A stretch of 64,000 nucleotides of DNA. It comes from Symsagittifera roscoffensis. Lineage: Eukaryota > Xenacoelomorpha > Acoela > Convolutidae. Where the stretch lies: assembly GCF_963678635.1 (NCBI RefSeq), contig NC_087069.1, positions 18,264,660 to 18,328,659 of the forward strand. Reading direction: 5' to 3'. The notes under the pieces are model-generated. The model ran no database searches, was not told where the DNA came from, and saw only the letters and a program-made list of their open reading frames with translations. A program made the translations under genes and the position numbers. Below, in pieces: positions 34,101-42,489 of this stretch (the stretch's first letter is position 1; the number at the start of each line of letters is the position of its first letter).

Positions 34101-35145
34101 TTAACTATCAAGGCCATGAAACTATCATATCTCCTTTGAAAATTGTTCCCCGCTTTAATCCATTTCCCCTGTGGGTTCATTGGTTTCAATTTGTGCGTAC
34201 CTTGATCTGATTCATTAACTCTTCGTTTTCGCAAATCAGTTTCCGATTTGGTTTGGAAAAACTCAATTCCCACACAAGCTCAGCTGCCGGGTAAGAAATA
34301 TACTCCAGTTTCATGTCAAAAATTTGGGGCAAGTTTTTCAGCAGAGTTGTTTGTTGAACGAGTATGTTCGAGTTTTGCTCCGTGCGTGAAAATGTCAAAA
34401 GTGCCTTTAAAAATCCGGCACGGTAAGCCGGTTTTTTAGTCAAGCTAGTAGCAACATGTTCGATCCAAAACTGTCGAGAGTTTTGAACGGTTTCTTCCAG
34501 TTTATTAATTAAAATGGTTATAACTGGCAAATGCTCGTTGAAAACTGCTTTCGATTTGTTTTCGTCCGAATCCGCTGCGATTGAGAGCAGCAAAAGTGTA
34601 AATACTTTCATGTTTGAGCTTTCTTCAGACGAGGAAACAATTTTTGCAACTTGATTTTGGCATTTCATTTCGAAGAATGTTTGCTTCGCATCTAGAGCAA
34701 CCTCAAGGATTTTACAAACTGACAGAATCAAAAATATGATCGCACTTTCTTCAATTCTATCGGTAACTTGATTGTTAAGCTGAACTTGCAATATTTCAAA
34801 AACAGTTGTCAAAGTACCATTTTCTTTGACCTGTTCGCATACTTGATCGGAATTGGTTGTCAACATAAATAATAATTTGGCAAAAAAGTACAAGTGCTCA
34901 CTGGCATCTTCGCCTTTTCCGAAATGGCAAAACTTCAGCTCATATCGAATCAGTGAAAGCAAGTTCGGCTCTCGGATTATTGAACAGATGTTTCGGCTAA
35001 GAATTTCAGCATTTTCAGACTCGCTTTGTTCTTGGAGCAGTTTGAGAAGTTTTTTGCAGCTGCTTATCGCGTTTTCGGGCGATTCTATCGAAGTGAAGTC
35101 GGATAACGTTTCCTCGAACTGGAAACTAAACTGCTGTTGATTCAT
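9740..35145 (-). CDS. ARM-repeat/TIR-domain protein with repeat linker and CaaX end (7 exons)
   Basis: Exons on the minus strand are 35145-34201, 24780-24624, 24156-23983, 23696-23484, 20719-19861, 19582-19399 and 10192-9740. Phases agree at all six joins, giving 994 residues. Order: helical ARM-like repeats (about 1-350), basic helical linker (about 350-425), Pro-rich segment (426-496), five 57-residue repeats (499-783), TIR domain (about 808-915), acidic Ser-rich tail, and CQIM at 991-994. The TIR keeps [12 protein letters not shown] and SHNCKAE; Glu878 aligns with the catalytic Glu of NAD-cleaving TIRs. ARM-TIR proteins of this kind are known from invertebrates and differ from SARM1, which has SAM domains in between. 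I infer an intracellular, possibly prenylated NADase or signalling adaptor. The donor of exon 5 (GTTGAT) is weak; the others are good. An in-frame stop lies about 30 bases upstream of the first Met. Confidence 0.85.
10413..11502. mobile_element. MITE with CCCGGGTTGACC ends and internal tandem motifs
   Basis: The left end CCCGGGTTGACC (10413-10424) and right end GGTCAACCCGGG (11491-11502) are perfect 12-bp inverted repeats. The flanks read CT on both sides, a possible 2-bp target duplication. Inside, a motif close to ATGCTTATCCTACAATTTCC recurs several times near both ends and in both orientations. A second copy lies at 22150-22690. Neither codes for a transposase. It lies in the last intron of the ARM-TIR gene. 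Confidence 0.75.
10575..10770. mobile_element. Nested palindromic MITE
   Basis: Two arms of about 45 bp face each other, both reading TTTTAAGGCCAC then ATATATGAGATGACTGGGTC on their own strand, with a short spacer. It sits inside the CCCGGG-ended element, so it inserted later or was captured by it. Confidence 0.65.
11503..12219. other. Intron sequence, nothing seen
   Basis: AT-rich part of the last ARM-TIR intron, without a supported gene or repeat structure. Confidence 0.4.
12220..12556 (+). mobile_element. hAT-like MITE (CAGAGGCG ends), copy 1
   Basis: The start CAGAGGCGATTTTAGG and the complement of the end, CAGTAGCGGATTTAAG, are imperfect inverted repeats of the CAGGGGCGG type seen in many hAT non-autonomous elements. 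The interior (TTTTCTCGGAGGGTGG start) is shared with copies at 24274-24558, 37364-37715 and about 40205-40459. It is non-coding. The 8-bp target duplication is not clear. Confidence 0.55.
12868..13278 (-). repeat. 3' LTR of the minus-strand BEL/Pao element
   Basis: Matches 18519-18921 over its whole length; the 5' LTR extends further toward 18408. It contains a tRNA-like A box (TAGCCAAGCG, near 13173) and B box (GTTCGAATCC, near 13131) about 42 bases apart, a second B-box-like AGGTTCGAACC near 13057, and a stem-loop of the CAGCCTTGATTAAGGCTG type. Confidence 0.85.
13260..17500 (-). pseudogene. BEL/Pao pol remnants (CCHC, protease, RT, RNase H, integrase)
   Basis: The CCHC region reads [16 protein letters not shown]. 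The protease keeps CDSASTHSW. The reverse transcriptase shows [20 protein letters not shown] and FYIDDYLD (the BEL active site), then [10 protein letters not shown]. RNase H shows [12 protein letters not shown] and [10 protein letters not shown]. The integrase shows [11 protein letters not shown] and [13 protein letters not shown]. The frame close to the 3' LTR ends GVQDVAAQI, matching the plus-strand copy's end. A fossil of a gag-pol polyprotein. Confidence 0.85.
17526..18182 (-). pseudogene. BEL/Pao gag remnant
   Basis: A heptad-rich start ([20 protein letters not shown]) is followed by a Pro/Ser/Ala/Asn-rich stretch. It is colinear with the coiled-coil and Pro-rich part of gag in the plus-strand copy (27384-28777). 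Confidence 0.75.
18408..18921 (-). repeat. 5' LTR of the minus-strand BEL/Pao element
   Basis: Starts TGTTG on the minus strand and ends just before the TGGC primer site. Its last 100 bases share an ATAAAATACTC/ATAAATACTC segment and GGAGATTGA with the LTR end of the plus-strand BEL copy, which fixes the boundary. Confidence 0.75.
18922..19398. other. Intron sequence next to exon 6
   Basis: Nothing beyond AT-rich intron is seen. Confidence 0.4.
19399..19582 (-). CDS. ARM-TIR gene exon 6: first half of the TIR domain
   Basis: Begins with one base completing a split codon and ends in phase 0 at a GTACGC donor. It encodes [12 protein letters not shown] (strand A and box 1), helix A ([14 protein letters not shown]) and VWLDVDRMQ (strand B and BB loop), the standard first half of a TIR fold. 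A 9.2-kb intron follows, containing the minus-strand BEL element. Confidence 0.85.
19610..19800 (+). repeat. Dispersed repeat, copy 1 (TGTGCAAGTAGCACA core)
   Basis: About 190 bp starting AACAAGGATAG, with a TGTGCAAGTAGCACA core and TTCCGAC. It is similar along its length to 38910-39110. It lies in the intron between exons 5 and 6. The class is not determined. Confidence 0.55.
19861..20719 (-). CDS. ARM-TIR gene exon 5: five 171-bp in-frame repeats
   Basis: After two residues (EE) the exon is five nearly identical 57-residue units (499-783), ending at the exon border. Each unit contains [10 protein letters not shown], a Pro/Val stretch and an acidic LTESDDD patch. The low divergence means recent amplification or homogenisation. 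The region is probably disordered, acting as a flexible spacer between ARM and TIR or as a multivalent docking site for a partner that binds the LVPI motif (inference). Confidence 0.85.
21228..22050 (+). repeat. Second copy (partial) of the GTTCCGACT MITE family, plus flank
   Basis: The start GTTCCGGCTGCC and the following 150 bases match the complement of 3792-4140. The phrase CCCTGAATGTTC occurs at both 21228 and near 22040, so it may mark the element edges, but no matching inverted end is seen. The right part is AT-rich and unassigned. Confidence 0.4.
22150..22690. mobile_element. MITE with CCCGGGTTGACC ends, copy 2
   Basis: CCCGGGTTGACC at 22150-22161 and GGTCAACCCGGG at 22679-22690 are perfect inverted ends. 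AA flanks both sides, a possible 2-bp target duplication. It carries the family's ATGCTTATC and ATATATGGAAATTGT motifs near the ends. It is half the length of the copy at 10413 and lies in the intron between exons 4 and 5. Confidence 0.75.
22691..23483. other. Intron sequence, nothing seen
   Basis: AT-rich intron between exons 4 and 5, without a supported element. Confidence 0.4.
23484..24780 (-). CDS. ARM-TIR gene exons 2-4: last ARM helices, basic helix, Pro-rich linker
   Basis: Exon 2 (24780-24624) ends the ARM array ([13 protein letters not shown]). It has two GTAAGAA donors 16 nt apart; only the upstream one fits the next exon's phase. Exon 3 (24156-23983) is highly basic ([13 protein letters not shown]). 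Exon 4 (23696-23484) carries DKRHLVPI and a run of seven prolines. Its DKRHLVPI motif reappears as DKLHLVPI at each repeat in exon 5, suggesting a common origin. Each exon in this block ends in phase 1. Confidence 0.8.
23886..23903. repeat. 18-base G run
   Basis: A homopolymer in the intron between exons 3 and 4; its length is likely unreliable in sequencing. Confidence 0.95.
24274..24558 (+). mobile_element. hAT-like MITE, copy 2
   Basis: Starts CAGGAACCAAGGGTGAAC and shares TTCTCGAGGGTGG with the family. It ends in a 17-base C run followed by ATTTACATCC and CAACTG. It has the internal AGGGTTCAAATCCCTGA phrase also seen near 40380. It lies in the intron between exons 2 and 3. Confidence 0.5.
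24918..25387 (+). repeat. 5' LTR of the plus-strand BEL/Pao element
   Basis: Contains a tRNA-like pair: an A-box region GCCGAGCGGCCTAAGC (24993-25008) and B box GGTTCGAGCC (25051-25060), spaced as in a long-arm (Leu/Ser-type) tRNA. A CAGCCTTAATTAAGGCTG stem-loop near 25140 is shared with the other BEL family. Confidence 0.85.
25388..26844 (+). other. BEL leader with an extra coding relic
   Basis: After the primer site, and before gag, is about 1.4 kb not present in the minus-strand copy. A frame at 25796-26080 is Ala/Glu/Gln-rich. Near 26221-26660 are phrases such as [11 protein letters not shown] and, further on, [13 protein letters not shown], which recall a transposon-associated SGNH-like accessory protein I have seen in other animals. 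The assignment is tentative. It may be part of the element or a nested fragment. Confidence 0.35.
26845..29345 (+). pseudogene. BEL/Pao gag remnants
   Basis: An N-terminal helical segment (from [16 protein letters not shown]) is followed by a coiled coil (27384 onward), a Pro/Ser/Tyr-rich middle, and a DUF1759-type capsid-like domain. Recognisable phrases of that domain are [16 protein letters not shown] and [18 protein letters not shown]. It ends in CCHC ([13 protein letters not shown]). Fossil. Confidence 0.85.
29581..33098 (+). pseudogene. BEL/Pao pol remnants
   Basis: The protease (CDSASTHSW near 29650) is followed by the connection domain ([14 protein letters not shown]). The reverse transcriptase shows [20 protein letters not shown] near 30470 and [10 protein letters not shown] near 31195. 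RNase H shows [10 protein letters not shown] and [10 protein letters not shown] near 31635. The integrase shows [13 protein letters not shown] near 32385, [11 protein letters not shown] near 32570 and [12 protein letters not shown] near 32757. Domain order is standard for BEL/Pao. Fossil. Confidence 0.88.
33248..33717 (+). repeat. 3' LTR of the plus-strand BEL/Pao element
   Basis: Aligns with the 5' LTR from TGTTGCAACG to its end and is followed by the GCACC target copy. The A-box-like TGGCCGAGCG (33320) fits the Pol III consensus better than in the 5' LTR. The B box GTTCGAGCC (33381) is kept. Confidence 0.88.
33723..34200. other. Intron 1 sequence, nothing seen
   Basis: Unique AT-rich intron between the BEL insertion and the exon 1 donor. 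Confidence 0.4.
34201..35145 (-). CDS. ARM-TIR gene exon 1: ATG and ARM-like helical domain
   Basis: 315 residues, almost wholly alpha-helical by pattern, with repeated Leu/Ile-rich helices such as [11 protein letters not shown] and [18 protein letters not shown]. The terminal [11 protein letters not shown] pattern, followed by [11 protein letters not shown], is typical of ARM repeats. The start ATG (context GAAATGA) is the first Met after an in-frame stop. The donor is AAG|GTACGC. In ARM-TIR proteins this region holds the TIR in check and mediates oligomerisation; that role is inferred here. Confidence 0.85.
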
Positions 35146-35747
35146 TTCAGAAAATGGTTTTAAACTCAGGGAACAAATAAATTGATGAAATTTTGATTAA
35201 GAAAAATATTACTGAACAACGCCAATATCGTTTTCTATTGGAATAAATAGAATTAACTCGCTCAAAACTTCTTGACAATTATGGTACCCTATGCGTATTT
35301 TGCTTGCAAGAAAAAGGCGAATCACATGATTATTTGATGAGCTATTTGTTGACAGTCATTTTGTCAATAGATATTCAAATCAGAACTCGTGTTGCAATTG
35401 GTGAGATGGCGTCTAGTTATTTAGTTTTCTCAAAACTAAGTTTAGGTTCAATTACCATTTTTTGACCACGAAACTTTTAAATTAGCAAATACTAGAGTTT
35501 AATTTCCCTTTAACCGAGAACTATTTGTAATTAGGCTGCCCTCTTTTTTGTATAACAGAGGACGCTCTATACTTTTATTCAACTCATATTTTTTAAATTA
35601 TAGAAAAAAAAATTATTTTGTATAAAAGCCTCACATATAATTTCACTTCCGCGAGCTGCAAAGGTTCAATTTAAAGGCAAAACTTTAAAAATTAGTCAAT
35701 TTATACGACTACCGATGCGCCGTTAATATTAGATGGCTTTCGAACTT
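35146..35747 (-). promoter_or_regulatory. Presumed upstream region of the ARM-TIR gene
   Basis: About 600 bp of AT-rich DNA between the start codon and the minisatellite. It must contain or adjoin the promoter if exon 1 is the first exon. I see no convincing TATA or initiator. A 5' non-coding exon further upstream cannot be excluded. Confidence 0.3.
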
Positions 35748-36237
35748 GCCGGAACTGACATGAGTGAAATGACCGTCTCAACAACACCCCTCCATCGCCG
35801 GAATTGACATGGTTGAGATGACCGTCTCAACAACACCCCTCCCTCGCCGGAACTGACATGGTTGAGATGACCGTCTCAACAACACCCCTCCCTCGCCGGA
35901 ACTGACATGGTTGAGATGACCGTCTCAACAACACCCCTCCCTCGCCGGAACTGACATGGTTGAGATGACCGTCTCAACAACACCCCTCCCTCGCCGGAAC
36001 TGACATGAGTGAAATGACCGTCTCAACAACACCCCTCCCTCGCCGGAACTGACATGAGTGAAATGACCGTCTCAACAACACCCCTCCCTCGCCGGAACTG
36101 ACATGGTTGAGATGACCGTCTCAACAACACCCCTCCCTCGCCGGAACTGACATGGTTGAGATGACCGTCTCAACAACACCCCTCCCTCGCCGGAACTGAC
36201 ATGGTTGAGATGACCGTCTCAACAACACCCCTCATTC
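35748..36237. repeat. Minisatellite, 10 units of 49 bp with hairpin core
   Basis: Ten tandem 49-bp units start GCCGGAACTGACATG. Seven units contain GTTGAGATGACCGTCTCAAC, a perfect 7-bp stem with a 6-base loop. Units 1, 6 and 7 have AGTGAAA in place of GTTGAGA, which weakens the stem. The array sits about 600 bp upstream of the ARM-TIR start codon. Confidence 0.95.
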
Positions 36238-37363
36238 GTTGAAAAAGGGGATTCGTTACTAACGATAACCCATCAAAGTAGTGTTTAGTCTTTTTACGGG
36301 TAAAAACTTTTGAACATATACTAGCGGGGTGCCCTAATGTTACAGAGCTTCAACTAAACTCTTGCGGTGGTCGCCTTTAGTTTTCGATAGCTTCTGAACA
36401 AAGACATTCATGCAATTTACTCAATGTTTTGAATGTTTTGCTGTTCAAAGTCAATTCGACGCTAGATCGGGTCATTTAACTGACTCCGCCCGAAAATCAA
36501 TATTTCAACGTCTTGAAATGAAACCATTTTGCTTCAATCTGATTGACTAGAAATAACCAATCAAATATCAGCTCCATTTCAAAACGTTTTGCTGGTGGAA
36601 TTCCTCATACACGCGAAATACCGAATGCGCGAAAATAAAAATCAGCCAATCAGATCTCAGTAATCTAAAATTTGGAAAGAAAGTAAACATTTCCAGTGAT
36701 TGAATTTTGATATTGGCCGAATATGAAAACAACAGAAATGTACAAAATGTCACTGACCGCAACCAAATCGGAACAAATTTTTTATTTCAAGGTTTTCGTT
36801 ATGAATTGCTTCATTCATATCATTTCAATTGAATGACAATTGCTTATTTTTAAAAATTGACTTTCGGCTAATTTTTTTCCGTCTTTCGCTGACTAGTTTT
36901 TTCGCCCATTCGGTCCTTTGCGCTTGAGAATAGCCCCCTGTTTTGCTCACTCCAAGTCGACTACAAATAAACCGAAATGACCGAAAATATAAATGATTGG
37001 TAAAACATTCAAACTTATTTCAAATAAGCTGAAGAGTTTTACCCAGAAAAAAAACACAGAAAATAGCTTCAGGAAAACGACTATCTTCACAAGACCAATC
37101 TTTTTAAAAGAACCCTTCTCAGCTGCTCAACTTTCTGATTTGGGGTAATCAAAACAACCAGTGCTATCAGTGTTTGTTCTCTGCTTTTATTTCTTGAATT
37201 TTTCAAATTTGCTGAAACCAGACGTATGTGCGAAAGAAGTAAAAAGACCCGCTAGGTGTCCAACAGAAGCGTTACCGAAAAACTCTTGCACTGGTGATGT
37301 ACTCTTTCAAGTTTAATTAGGATATTGTTGTAGCTTAGATTCACTTAATCTATAAATACTGTT
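36238..37363. other. Intergenic DNA, no gene seen
   Basis: AT-rich, with short scattered inverted similarities only (for example TTGAAATG against CATTTCAA near 36515-36590). No coding evidence. Confidence 0.4.
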
Positions 37364-37715
37364 CAGGAGCAGATCTAGGACTTTTTCGAGGGGTGGCGGA
37401 TTTTCAAAAAACTTTCGAAATTTTATCGACTTTTTTTTGAGCTCAACCAAATTGATTTTCCGAGAACCCACAAATCACTATAAAGACCTTATTTTGAACA
37501 AACTTCCTTCGTCGATGTCGAAATTTAGACAAAACAGGTCAAAAACAGCGTGTCAGCACTTTTTGAAAAATTTTGGTCTAAAATTTGCGGTTTTCGGTCT
37601 GCCCTCAAGATTAAAATATATTGTGGCGCCGAAGATGGACGTCTTAAATCAGTACAAAGGGACGACCCTTGGGTTCGGAAGGGTTCGAATGACTAAAAAG
37701 AGGGGAGCGTTGAAA
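37364..37715 (+). mobile_element. hAT-like MITE, copy 3
   Basis: Starts CAGGAGCAGATCTAGGAC, then TTTTTCGAGGGGTGG as in the family; the right inverted end is not recognisable. It lies at the left edge of a segmental repeat whose partner is also preceded by a copy of this MITE. Confidence 0.5.
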
Positions 37716-37724
37716 GTGATATAA

Positions 37725-40125
37725 ACGGATTCTCGCAAATTAGCGAAATTTATCAAATTTTCAAAGAAGTTGATTTAATTAAAGTATTTTGTTTATTTCG
37801 ATGCTTCAAAAAATTTGCGTAAACAAAAAACTCCATCAGACCTACAGAGAGAATGAGTCTCTCGAGGAGTGTTAGTTAAAATATTATGTTTAAGGGATTC
37901 CCTTTCGAATTGTGCAAAGTTAAGGGCTCACGCGGTAAAGAGAAAAAACTATGCATAAAAATTTTTCGAATGTGAATTTCATTATCAACGTTCTAGTCTC
38001 AAATTTGGTGGGCAGATACCATAGAACTGAAAAGTTCAAATTCAAAATATTCATTTTTTGTGGTGCAGAAATTTTAGATACCAGTGATTCCCATAGTTTA
38101 TTTTTTTTTCAGGCCAGACATCAAAACAAAAAGTCAATTGAAAAGCATATGCTAAACTTTTTCTACTATTCTCTCTACTAGTTCTCTTCTAAATTTGTGT
38201 ATAATCTGTATAAAATCAGTATAAAAAAAGTCGATTTAAGTCGGGTTTAATGTTACTAAAATCCAAAAACGTTGAGAAAAGAAAAAATTAAATCGGTTTG
38301 AGTTTGATTGAAGTTGATCTTTAAGTTACATTTTTGTATCAAGCTAAATCGATTTTAAATCAAATCAAATCAATTTCTCTGAGCTTCTGCAATCGGTTTT
38401 TTAAAAGCACGGGTACGACATTACGAGGCCAAACTGTGCACTTGATACGCGCACCAATTGGTGTTTGTAGGTCTCGGAAATCCAGAGACAAGTTTTTAAA
38501 CAAATTTTGTCGGAACGATCAAAAAGAACGAAAAAACAAAAGCGAAAGAAAACTAAAAAAGAGCGTCGTCCCTGTTGCGGATTACGCTTACAAGCCACAA
38601 AACACAATAATTGGCCCCATTTTTTAAATAGGATGAAGAATTTTGCGCGTTAGTTTAATCAGATTGGCCAAGTTGCCAGTTTTCAAACCAATTGAATTAA
38701 ACAAAACCTGACCGCATGGATATTTGTTTTAAATTTCATCTCGAGACAGCCTTAGTTTCAAAATGATGTCTAAATGTCTAGTCAGAAAGGCTATTTACCA
38801 AGTCTTAAAAAAGCGGTTTTGAAAATTGTCAGTTTGGGATAAATCAGAACGGTATAATTCCAATATTAAAGTTCTTTCAATTAAACTCAATTTTCTTGTG
38901 ACTACGGCTCAAAACAAGGATAGTCGGTTGATGTGCAAGTAGCACATATTTTTCCGACCACAAATTTTAAAAAAATACAACAAATCCTTCTCAAATTGGT
39001 GTCGTTTTTTGCATGTTGTGATATAAAAATCTGAGAAAAAAAATATAATTTAGGCATGTTTGAGAGTCATAGTAAAATAGTTCAATTGTAAAACAGTTAT
39101 TAGAGACTATAGTAAAATTAAGTTTTCAGGTCGTAAATTCAGCTTGAATAAACTATTATGAGCCTATATGATCAACTTATTAGCTCGAAATTGACCCAAA
39201 AACTAGGAGTTTCAAACCGTTTTTTTTTTCGACAACGTGAAAAAGTTTTCGAAAATTATAAATGTCTTGAATTATGACTGAACTGGTTTTAATGAGATTT
39301 TAAATTTTCCGATCAATTTCAATGACTATTTGTTGTACCTGATTTTTGGTGCAAAAAAGCACACATGGAATACGAAGTTCCTCCTCATTTTCAATGGTTG
39401 GAACAAAAAGGGGGACAAAATATTAATTTTTATTTTTTTTTGTGTTTTTCTCGAAATAATTTTTTATCGGAACGCCAAAAAGCAGGTCCAATTTCCGGAG
39501 CATAAACTTGATACGTGGTGCTTTGATTTGCTTAATAGTACTGTGTGAGCACTCTCGAGAAAGTTAAAATCAATAAGGTAATATGTTGTTGCGTGCCCTC
39601 ACCTCATATGCTTCTAACAAAAAAGTATGTTGGCAAATCTGCTGGGTTAACTTCTTAGCCATCACTGCAAAATTTTGATTCTGCTGCTCGGTCGATTTAG
39701 AATCAAGAGGATGACAAAACCCAGTGCTCTACTGCGCTAAGATCCATCCTTAGCAAGTTGTACAAACTTGTGGGCAACTGGCTCGCGGAATTGATGCCGC
39801 ATCAGTGTGGCGTCGTCTCATGCTTTCATATGGGATTTCTAGCTTAAAGTTTTGCGAGTGACTCAGTTTTCAGTTCAAATAGCTTAAAGTTTTGTGAGTG
39901 ACTAATTTTTCAGTTCAAATTTCAAAAGTTCTGATTTCGAAGGATTCGTGTAGTGCCCCACTGGCTCGTGATTCAGGCTAGCCTGTCTGAGAGCAAACTT
40001 CTCTGCGTTTGTCGGTCGGCTGAAATTTCCAGTCTCCAACCTCGCACACTTAATTCGCTCTTTTTGTTGAGTCTGAATATACTTGTTGACAGTTCCCACT
40101 GAAAAAGCTCCCTTTTGTTGTGTAA
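37725..40125 (+). repeat. Segmental repeat, copy A
   Basis: Diverged partner of 40638-42195. Shared landmarks are AAACGGATTCTCGCAA at the start, AACTGTGCACTTGATACGCG in the middle, and CTGCGTTTGTCGGTCGGCTG near the end. Copy A has about 640 extra bases (about 38630-39265), including a dispersed repeat. Open frames inside are short and change between copies, so I do not call a gene. Confidence 0.75.
38910..39110 (+). repeat. Dispersed repeat, copy 2 (TGTGCAAGTAGCACA core)
   Basis: Matches 19610-19800. It lies in the part of copy A that copy B lacks, consistent with insertion after the duplication or loss from B. Confidence 0.55.
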
Positions 40126-40204
40126 CCTTAGCCTGCTAGGTTAAATACAGAGCTGACTCTAAAGTTTCTGTATCTTTGATTCTCCGCTCGGTAATTCTCC
40201 TTGG

Positions 40205-40459
40205 ACTCACTTCGAAGTTTTTTTTCGTTGGACTTAAATGGTTTTCCAATTATTTTCGTCATAGTATTCATGAGTTTAAAATCTCTCAAGCTTAAAATTT
40301 TATAGCGCCAGAGAGTCCGCCAGCCAAAAATGGGGTTCTTTCATTAGTTCAAAGGGGCAACCCCTTGGGTCGGGAGGGGTTCAAATCCCTGAAAAGAGAA
40401 TAATATTGATTACCAACCCCACCCCCACCCATCCCCCAATTTACCGCGTACCCGCACTG
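40205..40459 (+). mobile_element. hAT-like MITE, copy 4 (partial)
   Basis: Shares the CCTTGGGTCGGGAGGGGTTC and TTCAAATCCCTGA phrases with copies 2 and 3, and a right end CCGCACTG like that of copy 1. The left end is not clear. Confidence 0.4.
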
Positions 40460-40637
40460 ACAAACACTATTTTGAAATTGATTTAAATTAATTTTCATAG
40501 ATAATAGATAATAGATAATATTCACTATAGAAAGGGACTTACGATAGCCCATTTAGGTTTGTAAAACAACTTAAAATGGATTGAATGGCTTCTTATGCTT
40601 GAAAAAAATCAATTCATTGCTTGAAAAATGGATTCAA

Positions 40638-42195
40638 ACGGATTCTCGCAAGCTAGCAAAAACCATCAAAATTTCAAAAAAAGGATTTAACTCAACTATT
40701 TGGTTTATTTTGATGCTTGAACATTTTTGTAAACAGGAAAAAAATTCATCAGAAATACAGAGAGGATGAGGCACTCGAGGAGAGCTTTTTAGCCGCAAAA
40801 TATTGTATTTCTTTTAAGGGTTTCCCTTTCAATTGTGCAAAACTAACGGTTCACACGCTAAAGACTATGCACAAAATTTTTTCGAATGTGAGTTTCATCA
40901 TAGAGTCAGTATAGAAAAAAGCCGATTTTAAGTCGGTTTCAATGTTAATAAAATCCGTAGGCAAATGAAACGCAAAATGTTGACAAAAGAAAAGTTTATG
41001 TCGGTCTAGAATTGATTGAAATTGATCTTTAAGCTCCACTTTTGTGTCAAAATAAATCGATTTCAACTCGAATCAAATCAACTTCTACTTCTGCTACATT
41101 ATCTGTATAAAATAAATTGCAATCAGTTCCTAAAGAGTACAAATACGCCATTACGATGTCAAACTGTGCACTTGATACGCGCAATTTTCGGTGTCTGTAG
41201 GTTTCTGGAAGACTCCAGAGACAAGTGTCTAAGCAAATTTTGTCGGAACGCACAAAGAGAATGAAAAAACATAAAAAAACAAAGAGAGCGTCGTCTTTGT
41301 TCCGGATTACGCTTACAATTCACAAAACACACAGTTTGGTCCCATAGTTTTTTGTTTTCTAAGGAAGAGAAGTGTTTGTCGGGTGTTGAATTATTACTGA
41401 ACTGGCTTTAATGAGATTTTAAAATTTCCGATCAATTTCAGTGACTATTTGTTGTACCTGATTTTTGGTGCAAAAAAGCACATATGGAATACGAAGTTCC
41501 TCCCCATTTTCAATGGTTGGAACAAAAAGGGGACAAAATGTTCATTTTTTTTGTGTTTTTCTTGAAATATTTTTTATCGGAATGCCAAAAAGCAGTTGCA
41601 AGTTCCGGAGCCTAAACTTGATACGAGGTGCTTTGATTTGCTTAATAGTACTGTGTGAGTACTCTCGAGAAAGTTAAAATCAATAAGGTATTATGTTGTT
41701 GCGTGCTCTCACCTCGTATGCTTCTAACAAAAAGTATGTTGGCCCATCTGCTGGGTTAACTTGTTACCCATCACTGCAAAATCTTGATTCTGCTGCTCGG
41801 TCGATTTGGAATCGAGAGGATGATAAAACCCAGTTTTCTACTGCGCTAAAAACCATCCTTTCCAAGTTGTCCAAACTTGTGGGCAACTGGCTCGCGAAAT
41901 TGACGCCGCATCATCAATGTGTGGCGTCGTCTCATGCTTTCATATAGGATTTCCAGGTGAAGTTTTGTGAGTAACTCTGATTTTGCAGTTCAAGTTTCAA
42001 AAGTTCTGATCTTGAAGGATCCGTGTAGTGCCCCAGTGGCTCGTGATTCAAGCTAGCATGTCTGTGAGCAAGCTGCTCTGCGTTTGTCGGTCGGCTGAAA
42101 ACTTCAATCGCCAACCTCGCAGACTCAGCTCGTCATGTGGATCCTGAATCCAGGTGCTGACAGTTCCCACCGAAAAGGCTTCCTTTTGTCGTGAA
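40638..42195 (+). repeat. Segmental repeat, copy B
   Basis: Colinear with copy A. By eye the copies are well diverged with many indels, so the duplication is old. No gene recognised. Confidence 0.75.
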
Positions 42196-42489
42196 AACAA
42201 CAGATATTCCTAACAATATCTGGAAACAAGCACTGAAAACTCCTAATTTGGAATTACAAACGGTTCGAATTAAAACAAAAAAATGGGAGGGCAAAGAGCT
42301 GGGAACAAAAAAAAGAGAGGCCAAAGAAAAAGCAAACGCGTGGTTCCTCAAAGACATAATATAAGTTTTGGATCAATTTCGAATATTTGCTTATCGAAAA
42401 CGACTTACTAAGAAAAAGAAAATGACAAAAGAACACTACCTCGAAGTTCAAATTGCAGTGACTCCGACGTTTATGGTGGAAATGTTTGT

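Noticed and set aside
9740-35145. Calling the gene SARM1
   Set aside because: No SAM domains lie between ARM and TIR, and the linker and CaaX end are different.
41932-42114. Minus-strand frame similar to one at 39902-40099
   Set aside because: The similarity follows from the segmental repeat; the frames are short and not clearly kept open by selection.
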